Part shown: one piece after another, positions 18,339 through 26,343 of the stretch
Position numbering within the stretch: the first letter of the stretch is position 1
Layout: every line of letters starts with the position of its first letter
Assembly: GCA_002837195.1 (NCBI GenBank)
Contig: KZ478060.1
Coordinates: 346,130-410,129, forward strand
Direction of reading: 5' to 3'
Source of the DNA: Enterobacterales bacterium CwR94
GTDB taxonomy: Bacteria; Pseudomonadota; Gammaproteobacteria; Enterobacterales; Enterobacteriaceae
Length of the DNA: 64,000 bases
Notes under the pieces: model-generated
What the model was told of the DNA's origin: nothing
Seen by the model: the letters and a program-made list of their open reading frames with translations, nothing else
The model's database searches: none
Program-made: the position numbers and the translations under genes

Positions 18339-19328
18339 TCAAAACGACAAGTCGACCACCACGCTGTCGGTGTAGTTACCGGCGGCCGGTGTGGTTTGCG
18401 TGCTCAAAATGCTGGCGGTGTAGTTAAAGGTGCGGGTCAGGCCATCGCTGCTCACGCTGGTCGAGGTGGGACTGCTCCAACGGTCGCTGCCGGTTGGCCC
18501 CCAACGGTTGCTGGTGGTGCCTTTATAAATCTCGTAGCTCAGTCGGTTAGCGCCGCTGGCCATGTTTCTTACACTGCCATTGGCATTGTTCCCGTTGCTT
18601 AATCCCACGGTGTACGTGCTGCCTTTGGTGCAAATCACGCTGATATTTTGATTAATGCTGGTAAAGCTGCTGACCAGTGGCGCGCTGCCAAAACTGACAT
18701 TGGGTGCGGTAATGGTGGTGCAATCATTGGTGATCACCATCGTGACCGTCAGTGGCACGATACCGGAGCCATTTTGGTCGCTGCCAATCAAGCACAGCCC
18801 ACCAATACCGATACCGGTACACACGCGGTATGACACGCCGACGTTAAGGATGCCCGTGTAGGTACCGGCTGCCACCACGGCACCCGGCACGGTTTGCACC
18901 GTTAAGGGAATGGTAAAGTTTAATCCCCCTAATAAACCCACCAGATTAACCAGTTGCGTACTGCTGTATACCTGAGAAGTACCGCCAATGGTCAGTTCTT
19001 TCGTGCAGGTATTGGTGGTACATAAGCGTACGGGGATCACATCGGTTGCGCTGCCGCCTGCCAGGGTGAGGGTGCCGCGGCTGGCAACCGGGGCAGAAGC
19101 GCCACTGAGAGAGAGCGTAATATTGTTGGTCGACAACAACGACAGCACGCTGCCTGCACCGCAGTTGACGTTAATGTTACCGGTTGTGGAACTGGCCGTG
19201 GTGTTCACGGCAAACGAGGTGACGGTGCCCAAACTGGCGCTGGAAGAGGGCAGTCCACAGGCCGCCTGCGCAGGCGCGGTAAACAGCCACAACAGTAAGG
19301 CGATTACGCCTGAGAGAGACTTCATCAT
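18339..19328 (-). CDS. Csu-type pilus tip adhesin with two spore-coat-U domains (CsuE-like)
   Basis: A 329-residue exported protein; the signal peptide is about residues 1-22 (ends QAA before CGLPSSS). Two SCPU (spore coat protein U) domains follow, roughly 23-175 and 185-329, each with paired cysteines and the C-terminal beta strand motif ending YTDSVVVDLSF, the donor-type strand. Two-domain SCPU proteins are the tip subunits (CsuE) of archaic chaperone-usher pili and bind hydrophobic surfaces in Acinetobacter. It is the last gene of the operon and its ATG overlaps the usher stop codon. Confidence 0.83.
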   Translation of the reverse strand: MMKSLSGVIALLLWLFTAPAQAACGLPSSSASLGTVTSFAVNTTASSTTGNINVNCGAGSVLSLLSTNNITLSLSGASAPVASRGTLTLAGGSATDVIPVRLCTTNTCTKELTIGGTSQVYSSTQLVNLVGLLGGLNFTIPLTVQTVPGAVVAAGTYTGILNVGVSYRVCTGIGIGGLCLIGSDQNGSGIVPLTVTMVITNDCTTITAPNVSFGSAPLVSSFTSINQNISVICTKGSTYTVGLSNGNNANGSVRNMASGANRLSYEIYKGTTSNRWGPTGSDRWSSPTSTSVSSDGLTRTFNYTASILSTQTTPAAGNYTDSVVVDLSF

Positions 19329-21733
19329 GGTGTGTGTCCTGAGTCAGCGGGCGTGAGCGCGCAGGTGATAGGGCCATACGTCTTCAAGGATTGCGGTTGA
19401 CCGTCCTGAACGTGCAGCGTCCCACGGCAATGCTCACCTTCGGGCGTCAGCGCTTCAAACGGGTTATCGGTTGCCAGTTTCTCCATCCAGACCAGGCCAT
19501 CCCAGCCCACGTATTCGGTGGCGTGATCGGGACGCATCACCTGGGTTGAGACGGGCAACGGTTTTCCCTGTTGATCGTGCAGGATAACGCTGGCCGCCCG
19601 CAGCGGCTCAATGGGGAAGTTCAGTAAGTAGCCACTTTGGCGTTTGACGGCGAACCGCTGTTCGGTGCCGGACACGGTCATGTTGGCGGGCAAATCAAGG
19701 GTGTCGATGTCATAGCGGGCCGGGTACCAGGCGTTAATGCGCGGCACCAGCAAATACCCCTTGTCATCGGTTTTCCCCATCGCCTGATTTTCGTAGCGCA
19801 CAGTGACATCGGGATAGCCGGTTTTCACCAGCACAAAGGCATCATTCACCTGATTGGCTGCAAACCATTGATTGTCCATCACCACCAATGATCCCGTCAG
19901 TTCAGCCCAGGTGGTCGCATTATTGTCATCGCCATAGTAACCGCCTGCGGTTTCAATATGTTGATTGCGCCAGCGCAGACTCGCCTGACGATAATCACCG
20001 CTTTGGCTTTGATTAGCCCAAGAGGCATCCCAGGCCAGGCCACCGTCAGACGGCATGGAGCGAGACGCCCACAGGCGCTGCGCATTCCCGCCTTCCTGCG
20101 TGCGCTCGGTACTGATACTTACGTTGCTCAGCTCACCAAACGGCACAATCAACGAAATGGCCCCGGTCCAGTTATCCTGTTGTTGATCGCGGGTTGCTGA
20201 GACATACAAGGTGCTGTTGCCCCACAGGTTTTTACTCCAGGTCAGGTTCCATAATTGGGTTTTGTCGCCGGCACCGCTGGTGATATCAATCCAGGCAGCG
20301 CCCAGGTTGCCAAAGTCATTCAATGACATGCTGGTATTCACGGTGGTGCTGCGGCGGCTCAGCGTGAAGTTATTGGCGATATCGCTGGCGGCCCGGCGCG
20401 TGCTGTACAGGGCCAAATCGCCGTACTCTTCAGTGCGTTGCGTGTGTTGGATACCGGCACTGAAAGCCGCATTATTGTACTGATAACCCATGCTGTACTG
20501 GCGGCCTGAATCGCCCATCATGCGGCTTTCCGCCACGGCACCGTTTATCACGCCCAGTGGGCCAATACGCAGTTGAGCGCCAATGCCGCCCAGTGCCAAA
20601 TCTTCTGCTCCTTCGGCATGGCTCTCCAGCGTCAGCCAGTCGGTCACGCCGTGGCGAAACGATCCGCTGGCGGCGGCATCGCCATAATCAAAACTCTTGA
20701 TCCCGTAATTTTCACGCAGTGCACCGGCGGAAATCGCGTAATCGGAGAGGCCGGGCTTCAACAGGCTACTGGACACATAGAACGGCAACGTGGTGGACAC
20801 CTGACGGCCTACGGCATCGGTGGTGACGACCACGGCGTTGCCTGCGCCGTTAACAAACGGCATATTGGTCAGCGAGTAGGGGCCTGGCTGTACGGCGGTG
20901 GAGCTGTTTTTATAGCCATTAACGAACAGATCGACCGTGGAGGGAACGGCGGCCTGGCCTGAAAAGGTGGGCAGCGGATAGGTAATCAGATCGGGACGCA
21001 CGGAAAAATCACGACTGAACTGGACGCCGCCCAGGCGCACGCTGTTATTCCAGCCTAGTGAGTCGGTGATAAGGTCGCCCACACGCCAGCTCACGGCTTT
21101 ATCCTCATTCTGGCCTGCCCAGTAAGTGTCATAGCGCAGGTAATCATCCCCCTGATAGCTCCGCTCGCCTTCCAGCTGATTCTGCCAGACGCCATTGCTC
21201 ACGAACTGCCCGGCGCTGCCAAATAACCGCAGTTCATTCCAGAATGACAAACGCGTGCCCGTACTGTCAGTGCGGCTGGTGTAAAAATCATAGTTAATCA
21301 GCGCCCCGGTGCTGACCTGGCCCGGATAGCGACGGCGGTTTTCATCGGAGGAGAAGGTTTGTTCGGGCAGCCAGTCGGTCGGCACACTCAACAACAACCG
21401 TTGGCGCTGGGCATCATATTCCGCTTTCACCTGCGGCATGCTGGACACATCCATCTCTGTCGAGGTGATATGCGCGCTGGGGATACCGGCACGTTGTAAA
21501 TCACCGGCGCGCACAATGTAATGCCCCTCCCGAAAGGTGACGGGAATAATTTGGTTTTGCGCGCGGCCATTCACCTGTAAGTCCAACATATACTGCTGCG
21601 CCTGGTTGGCTGCCTGCATGCTGGGCGGCGGTGGCAGGCTGTTCCAGGTTTCAGCATGGCTGGCGGTGGGCAAGAGCAGGCTGTGGGCCATCCCCATCGC
21701 GCAAAAGCGTTGCCACAAACGGACGTTGCGCAT
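19325..21733 (-). CDS. Csu-type outer membrane usher (CsuD-like)
   Basis: An 802-residue fimbrial usher with a signal peptide (about 1-27, ending SHA). The N-terminal domain, the long 24-strand pore region (about 130-650; for example DLFVNGYKNSSTAVQPGPYSLTN, the plug-proximal segment) and the C-terminal domains (from about 650, with DKGYLLVPRINAWYPARYDI) are in order. Ushers assemble chaperone-bound subunits across the outer membrane. Size and partners place it in the archaic (sigma) CsuD class rather than the classical FimD class. It starts 3 bp after the chaperone stop and overlaps the tip-adhesin start by 4 bp. Confidence 0.9.
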   Translation of the reverse strand: MRNVRLWQRFCAMGMAHSLLLPTASHAETWNSLPPPPSMQAANQAQQYMLDLQVNGRAQNQIIPVTFREGHYIVRAGDLQRAGIPSAHITSTEMDVSSMPQVKAEYDAQRQRLLLSVPTDWLPEQTFSSDENRRRYPGQVSTGALINYDFYTSRTDSTGTRLSFWNELRLFGSAGQFVSNGVWQNQLEGERSYQGDDYLRYDTYWAGQNEDKAVSWRVGDLITDSLGWNNSVRLGGVQFSRDFSVRPDLITYPLPTFSGQAAVPSTVDLFVNGYKNSSTAVQPGPYSLTNMPFVNGAGNAVVVTTDAVGRQVSTTLPFYVSSSLLKPGLSDYAISAGALRENYGIKSFDYGDAAASGSFRHGVTDWLTLESHAEGAEDLALGGIGAQLRIGPLGVINGAVAESRMMGDSGRQYSMGYQYNNAAFSAGIQHTQRTEEYGDLALYSTRRAASDIANNFTLSRRSTTVNTSMSLNDFGNLGAAWIDITSGAGDKTQLWNLTWSKNLWGNSTLYVSATRDQQQDNWTGAISLIVPFGELSNVSISTERTQEGGNAQRLWASRSMPSDGGLAWDASWANQSQSGDYRQASLRWRNQHIETAGGYYGDDNNATTWAELTGSLVVMDNQWFAANQVNDAFVLVKTGYPDVTVRYENQAMGKTDDKGYLLVPRINAWYPARYDIDTLDLPANMTVSGTEQRFAVKRQSGYLLNFPIEPLRAASVILHDQQGKPLPVSTQVMRPDHATEYVGWDGLVWMEKLATDNPFEALTPEGEHCRGTLHVQDGQPQSLKTYGPITCALTPADSGHTP

Positions 21734-21736
21734 CGA

Positions 21737-22453
21737 TTATTGTGCAGCGCTGCGGCTGCGCCACGCGGTGCCTTTACTCCCTAAGTCGGCGCGCAACTCA
21801 CCGCTGTTGCCGGCGGCGAACGGCAGCGGCCATTGCTGGGTGCTGTTCGGCAGCACATAACCAAACAACCCTTCGGCCACGCGGCGGTCATTGAGGTAGA
21901 CGTTGCTCAGTCGGGCATGACCTGGGCCACGATTGGTGACTTCCAGCGTCGATTTGCCTGCGACCTGGGCGATACGCCAACTGAGTTGGGGTTTGGCCGC
22001 CTCGGGCGTTAAGCCATCACCATAAGCAAACAGCGGGACGGAGTAGCGCATTTGCAAATTGAGTCCGGCCTGATTATCGCCATGTGCTTGCGGCGTGGGG
22101 ATTTCATCCAGCAATACGCGATAGGCGTTTTCTGCGCTGGCGGGCAGCGCCGTTTGCTTAATCAGGCGCACCAGTTGGCGCTGGCCCGGCTCGATGCGCA
22201 CCAGCGGCGGGCTGGCGACCACATTTTGCTGTGTTTGAAATTGTTCCTGGCCATTTTGTTGCTGCCAGCCAAATACGCGCACCTGCATTAACGTCGTCGC
22301 ATCGCCCCGGTTTTCCAGCCAAAGCTCCGCTGCTTTGTCCTCGGCGGGAATTTTGGGGTCAATCGGCCAAATTAAAACGGAATTGGCGGCCAGCGCCGCG
22401 ACGGGAGACAATAAAAGCAGTACGGCAGCAATGAGGGAGCGTAGGGGGTACAT
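21737..22453 (-). CDS. Csu-type periplasmic pilus chaperone (CsuC-like)
   Basis: A 238-residue periplasmic chaperone with a signal peptide (about 1-22, ending ALA) and two immunoglobulin-like domains. The N-terminal domain carries the conserved P-A-D-K-A-A-E-L-WLENRGD strand and the R-I-E-P-G-Q-R-Q-L-VRLI segment used to cap subunits by donor-strand complementation. The C-terminal domain holds the LSWRIAQ and VTNRGPGHARLSNV strands. AAGGATG precedes the ATG at a good distance. It sits between the subunit genes and the usher, as in csu operons. Confidence 0.9.
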   Translation of the reverse strand: MYPLRSLIAAVLLLLSPVAALAANSVLIWPIDPKIPAEDKAAELWLENRGDATTLMQVRVFGWQQQNGQEQFQTQQNVVASPPLVRIEPGQRQLVRLIKQTALPASAENAYRVLLDEIPTPQAHGDNQAGLNLQMRYSVPLFAYGDGLTPEAAKPQLSWRIAQVAGKSTLEVTNRGPGHARLSNVYLNDRRVAEGLFGYVLPNSTQQWPLPFAAGNSGELRADLGSKGTAWRSRSAAQ

Positions 22454-22477
22454 GGTTCATCCTTCTTAAAAACCGCG

Positions 22478-22993
22478 TCACCAACTGAGGGTAACGGTCA
22501 GCGTATCGGTATAGGTGCCGGCACGCGTCGGGCCGGTCAATTGCAGTCGCCCATAAATAGGCAGGACAATATTATTTGCGTTGCTATAAGTGATGCCGAC
22601 ATTCTGGTTAACGGGGATCTCGGTGGTGTAACTGGCGCTGTTGTACAGGCGATAAGCCACCAAATTGGTGTTGTTCGCCACTTTCAGGTTGCGGGTGCTG
22701 GTGTAGTTGGTGCCGCCATTGATGCTCATATTGAGCGTGGTACCCGGCGTGCAGGCGAGGGTGAGGCCACTGTTTTGCACAAAGCTGGCATTGACCGTAC
22801 GGGTTTCTACACCCGACCAGCTGCCAAAATTGAGTGTGCCAAAAACCCCCGGTGAAGTGCCTGACACCACGCATCCGGCAACGATCGAGGCGGTTACCTG
22901 AAAGGTTTGCGTTGGTAGTGCCCACGCGGCCTGGCTGACCGCCCACCCTAAGGTGAGCGGGAGCCGCCATTTCTGCTTGCCCAGCCATCCCAT
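22478..22993 (-). CDS. spore-coat-U pilus subunit (minor subunit, CsuA/CsuB-like)
   Basis: A 171-residue exported SCPU-domain protein with a signal peptide (about 1-25, ending AWA). The domain contains the family motif GVFGTLNFGSW, paired cysteines (near 41 and 81) and the closing YTDTLTVTLSW strand. It lies between the probable major subunit and the chaperone. In the six-gene Acinetobacter csu operon two such minor subunits occur; only one is present here. Confidence 0.84.
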   Translation of the reverse strand: MGWLGKQKWRLPLTLGWAVSQAAWALPTQTFQVTASIVAGCVVSGTSPGVFGTLNFGSWSGVETRTVNASFVQNSGLTLACTPGTTLNMSINGGTNYTSTRNLKVANNTNLVAYRLYNSASYTTEIPVNQNVGITYSNANNIVLPIYGRLQLTGPTRAGTYTDTLTVTLSW

Positions 22994-23006
22994 TGTGACC
23001 TGATTA

Positions 23007-23573
23007 TCAGTAATTCACTGCCACGTTGATGGTGTCGGTGTAGGTTCCGGCGGGGATGGCTGCGTTGAATCCTCCTCCCGCAATCCGTCCATAAATCGGA
23101 TAATTATCACCGTTAGTGGGATCAGGCGTTCCAGAAGGGGTGAGGTTGGTGTTGTTCGCCAGCGGTGTCGTAAAGGCCGTCGAACCATACAGAGAATAGG
23201 CAATACCCACGGTGGTATCGCTGCCTAAAATCAGGTAGCGCGGTGCAGATGTGACGGTACCGTAAGTGGTAGCAGGAGCGGCGTTACTGCCGGTAATTTG
23301 CACGTTATAGGCTTGCCCGGTGGTACAACGCACATAAATACCGCTCCCGATGGCATTTTGCAGCGTTGCTTGCAGCGTATCGAAGGTGGCGGCGTGCGAA
23401 CCAAAGTTTAAAGTACCGAAGTTCACGCCGGTGGTTGCAGAAGATCCGTTAACCAGGCAGCCCGTGGTGAGCGTCAACGTGGCGTTGATTGTACCCGTGG
23501 TGGTTGCACTCCAGGCGGAGGGGATCACACTGGCTGCTAACCCGCAAGTCACAAGAAATAGCTTCAGTTTCAT
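23007..23573 (-). CDS. spore-coat-U pilus subunit (probable major subunit, CsuA/B-like)
   Basis: A 188-residue exported SCPU-domain protein, first gene of the pilus operon and so the likely major shaft subunit. The signal peptide ends near AWSA. The TLTTGCLVNG start, GTLNFGSHAATFDTL, the single CTTG cysteine region and the final YTDTINVAVNY strand are typical. Two ATGs are 6 bp apart (23579 and 23573). AAGGA abuts the first and lies 6 bases from the second, so I prefer 23573. Confidence 0.84.
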   Translation of the reverse strand: MKLKLFLVTCGLAASVIPSAWSATTTGTINATLTLTTGCLVNGSSATTGVNFGTLNFGSHAATFDTLQATLQNAIGSGIYVRCTTGQAYNVQITGSNAAPATTYGTVTSAPRYLILGSDTTVGIAYSLYGSTAFTTPLANNTNLTPSGTPDPTNGDNYPIYGRIAGGGFNAAIPAGTYTDTINVAVNY

Positions 23574-24084
23574 AATCATTCCTTACCGGACTGTCTAAGA
23601 AGAAGGCGTTATTTCCTGGCGTAGTTAATGCGGCATGCTTTGAAAACAGCCGTAAAGCGAGAATTATCTCAATGTGAAAGTGGGTGTGTTGTTGTATTTG
23701 CTTTAGTTTTTATTAATTAATCAAATTTACTATAGAACAGCCTGGAACTGAATGTGAAATCGTTGTCAAAAAATCTTTCTGTTTCGTTACCCGGCGCAAA
23801 TATTGTCAACACAGGCAAGGGTTTCAGGACTGGTCGGATCAATATGAAAAAAATATCTTGCCAGATCTGGTCGCCCATTCTTGAGAGTGATATGTTCATT
23901 CTCAGCGAGTACGAAATTAATAAACTTAATAAATTATACGGGTAATGTGAATGCAGCCCGATTTTTTGCTGCCATCAATTTTTGGTGTGGCGGCTAAAAC
24001 GTGTTTTGTGCAGTCAACTGTTTCAGTAAAAGGCGATTGGCACAGCAATTGATCCCGCTGACAGGTGGGCGCGAGGGATTAGAT
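23574..24084. other. non-coding, AT-rich region between pilus operon and MHYT gene
   Basis: About 510 bp divergent intergenic region. It must hold the promoters of the leftward pilus operon and the rightward cyclic-di-GMP gene. I see no convincing sigma-70 pair, no known operator and no gene with a ribosome site. The sequence is notably more AT-rich than its neighbours, which suggests a nucleoid-protein (H-NS-like) silenced promoter region; that is inference. Confidence 0.5.
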
Positions 24085-26187
24085 ATGCTTGTAAGTTCGT
24101 ATGATCATCTTTTAGTGATGGTCTCCTTTTTTGTCGCCTTCATCGCCTCGTTTACGGCGCTGGATATTGCCGCGCGGGTTGCCACCTCACAGGGCATTGC
24201 TGCGCTGTGTTGGTTGGTGGGCGGCGGCGCGGCAATGGGCATTGGCATCTGGTCGATGCACTTTATCGGCATGCTAGCCATGATGTTACCGATGCCGATG
24301 AACTACGATATCCCGCTGACGTTAACCTCGATGCTGGTGGCGATGCTGGCCTCGATTGGCGCTTTACATCAGGTGTGTCGTATCGATTTGCCTCTGCGCC
24401 GCTGGGTAACTGGCTCTGTGCTGCTGGCCAGCGGCGTGGTGGTGATGCACTACACCGGCATGGCCGCCCTACAGGTAGAGCCCGGTATTATCTGGAATCC
24501 GTGGCTGGTCGCGCTGTCGGTGGTGATTGCGCTGGTCGCCTCTGCGGCAGCATTGTGGCTGGCATTTCATTTACGTGAAGGGGCGCGGCGCATCATGCTG
24601 TTGCGCGGTGGTGCGGCTGCGGTGATGGGCCTCGCCATCGCAGGCATGCATTATACGGGCATGGCGGCGGCGAGTTTTCATCACTCCACGCACGTGATGC
24701 CCCAGGGGCTGGGAAATCAGAGCCTGGCGGTATGGGTCACCGTGCTGACATTAACCATTCTGGGTCTCACGCTGCTCGGTTCAATGCTTGACGCGCAGGT
24801 GCGTGCCAGCCAACTTGCCCGTTCGCTGGCTAAAGCCAATGCTGAACTGGAAAAACTTGCTTTACACGATCGCCTGACCAATCTGCCTAACCGCCATTTA
24901 CTTGAACAGCGGCTGGAGCAGGCGATTCTGAAAGCCAGGGAAACGCAGGGTGAGTTGTCGGTGATGTTGATGGATCTCGACGGCTTTAAAGCGGTCAACG
25001 ATACCTGGGGCCATCACATTGGGGATGAGCTACTCGTGGCAGTCACCCAGCGCATGACGACCTTACTGCATGGTCGTTATACGCTGGCACGTCTGGGCGG
25101 CGATGAGTTTGTCTTGCTGGTTGCGGCACCCATTAATGAAACCGGCGCTATCGCCAGCGCCCTGGTGGATGAGATATCGGCGCCTTATAGTTTGCACAGC
25201 TATGATTTAAACGTGTCTCTCAGTATCGGTATTGCCCGTTTTCCCGAAGATGGTGAAGATCGTCAGCAACTGATGCTGAATGCCGATGCGGCGATGTATC
25301 ACACCAAGCGGGGTGGGCGAAACGGCTGGCATTTTTTCCATCCGTCGATGAATGTCATTGTGCAGCATAAGCGGCAAATCCGTGAGGATCTGCGGCTGGC
25401 CATCGACAGCCAGCAATTGCGCCTGTTCTATCAACCGAAGTTCAGGCTGCCTGATGGCCCCATCGAAGGCTTTGAGGCGCTGCTACGTTGGCAGCACCCG
25501 TTACGTGGCCTGCTGGAGCCTGCCGAGTTTTTACCCCATGCGGAAAAGAGCGGACAAATCGTCGCCATTGGCCATTGGGTGTTAGATGAGGCCTGCCGCC
25601 AACTGCGCTGCTGGCATCAGCAAGGGTTCACCCTCTGGACGGTAGCGGTGAATCTTTCGGCATTGCAGTTTGTGCAAATTGACCTGCGTGCAACAGTGGC
25701 GGATGTCTTGCAACTGCACCAGATCCCACCCCAGTCGCTGATTTTGGAAGTCTCCGAAGCCACGGCAATGCGTGACCCACGCGTCAGCACTCGCATCATC
25801 AGAGAATTACGCGAGTTGGGCGTACAGGTGGCGATTGATGAGTTCGGGATTGGCTACAGCAACTTACTGCATCTGCATCGTTTGCCTGCCAGCGAACTGA
25901 AAGTGGATCGCAACTTTATTCATCAAATCATGCAGGGCGAAGAGTCGCCCGAGCAAATCCGTGCCCTGATCGCGCTGGCGCAATCGTTGAATGTGCGTAT
26001 GGTGGCAGGCGGGGTGGAAACGCCGGAGCAGCAGCAACTGCTGGTTGATTTAGGGTTCAGCTCACTGCAAGGGTACTTACTGGGACGTCCGCAACCGGCT
26101 GAAACGGTACTGGATCAACAGGGGAATTTTCAGCAGGCTCCGGCACAGCCGGTGATGCCTGTTGCCGTTGCCGGTGGTGCCATTTGA
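24085..26187 (+). CDS. MHYT-GGDEF-EAL cyclic-di-GMP protein, EAL domain probably inactive
   Basis: A 700-residue inner-membrane protein. Residues 1-240 form the seven-helix MHYT sensor with three MHxxGM motifs (58-63, 121-126, 188-193), thought to bind metal such as copper. The GGDEF domain (about 258-425) has an intact GGDEF at 338-342 but no RxxD inhibitory site (HGRY instead). The EAL domain (about 435-670) has EAL at 464-466. However, DDFG is DEFG (585-588), and the catalytic Glu of the AEGVE motif is Gly642 (AGGVE). This copy is therefore predicted to be a cyclase or a c-di-GMP sensor rather than a phosphodiesterase. The start was chosen for GAGGGA six bases upstream and alignment with the downstream paralog; an upstream GTG is less likely. 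Confidence 0.88.
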   Translation: MLVSSYDHLLVMVSFFVAFIASFTALDIAARVATSQGIAALCWLVGGGAAMGIGIWSMHFIGMLAMMLPMPMNYDIPLTLTSMLVAMLASIGALHQVCRIDLPLRRWVTGSVLLASGVVVMHYTGMAALQVEPGIIWNPWLVALSVVIALVASAAALWLAFHLREGARRIMLLRGGAAAVMGLAIAGMHYTGMAAASFHHSTHVMPQGLGNQSLAVWVTVLTLTILGLTLLGSMLDAQVRASQLARSLAKANAELEKLALHDRLTNLPNRHLLEQRLEQAILKARETQGELSVMLMDLDGFKAVNDTWGHHIGDELLVAVTQRMTTLLHGRYTLARLGGDEFVLLVAAPINETGAIASALVDEISAPYSLHSYDLNVSLSIGIARFPEDGEDRQQLMLNADAAMYHTKRGGRNGWHFFHPSMNVIVQHKRQIREDLRLAIDSQQLRLFYQPKFRLPDGPIEGFEALLRWQHPLRGLLEPAEFLPHAEKSGQIVAIGHWVLDEACRQLRCWHQQGFTLWTVAVNLSALQFVQIDLRATVADVLQLHQIPPQSLILEVSEATAMRDPRVSTRIIRELRELGVQVAIDEFGIGYSNLLHLHRLPASELKVDRNFIHQIMQGEESPEQIRALIALAQSLNVRMVAGGVETPEQQQLLVDLGFSSLQGYLLGRPQPAETVLDQQGNFQQAPAQPVMPVAVAGGAI

Positions 26188-26192
26188 ACCTC

Positions 26193-26217
26193 TGATGCTT
26201 CGCATCAAATCGTTTTA
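26193..26217 (+). terminator. possible terminator after first MHYT gene
   Basis: TGATGC and GCATCA (26193-26207) pair across TTC, followed by AATCGTTTT. Short stem and interrupted T run make it weak. Confidence 0.35.
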
Positions 26218-26343
26218 TCATCCAATCCTAAAGTCAAATATGCGCTGTGCCGATAACGGTATCAGCGCAGTTGCGCATAATAAAATGTACAGTAGGCAAG
26301 CCTGCAATGCGCAGGCCTTTCTCATTCCAGGAAAATAACCGAT

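Noticed and set aside
23754-23945. 63-codon rightward frame in the pilus-MHYT intergenic region
   Set aside because: GTG start without a ribosome site, no recognisable domain, AT-rich composition as in the non-coding surroundings.
24001-24084. 28-codon N-terminal extension of the first MHYT protein
   Set aside because: The ATG at 24085 has GAGGGA upstream and aligns with the paralog start.
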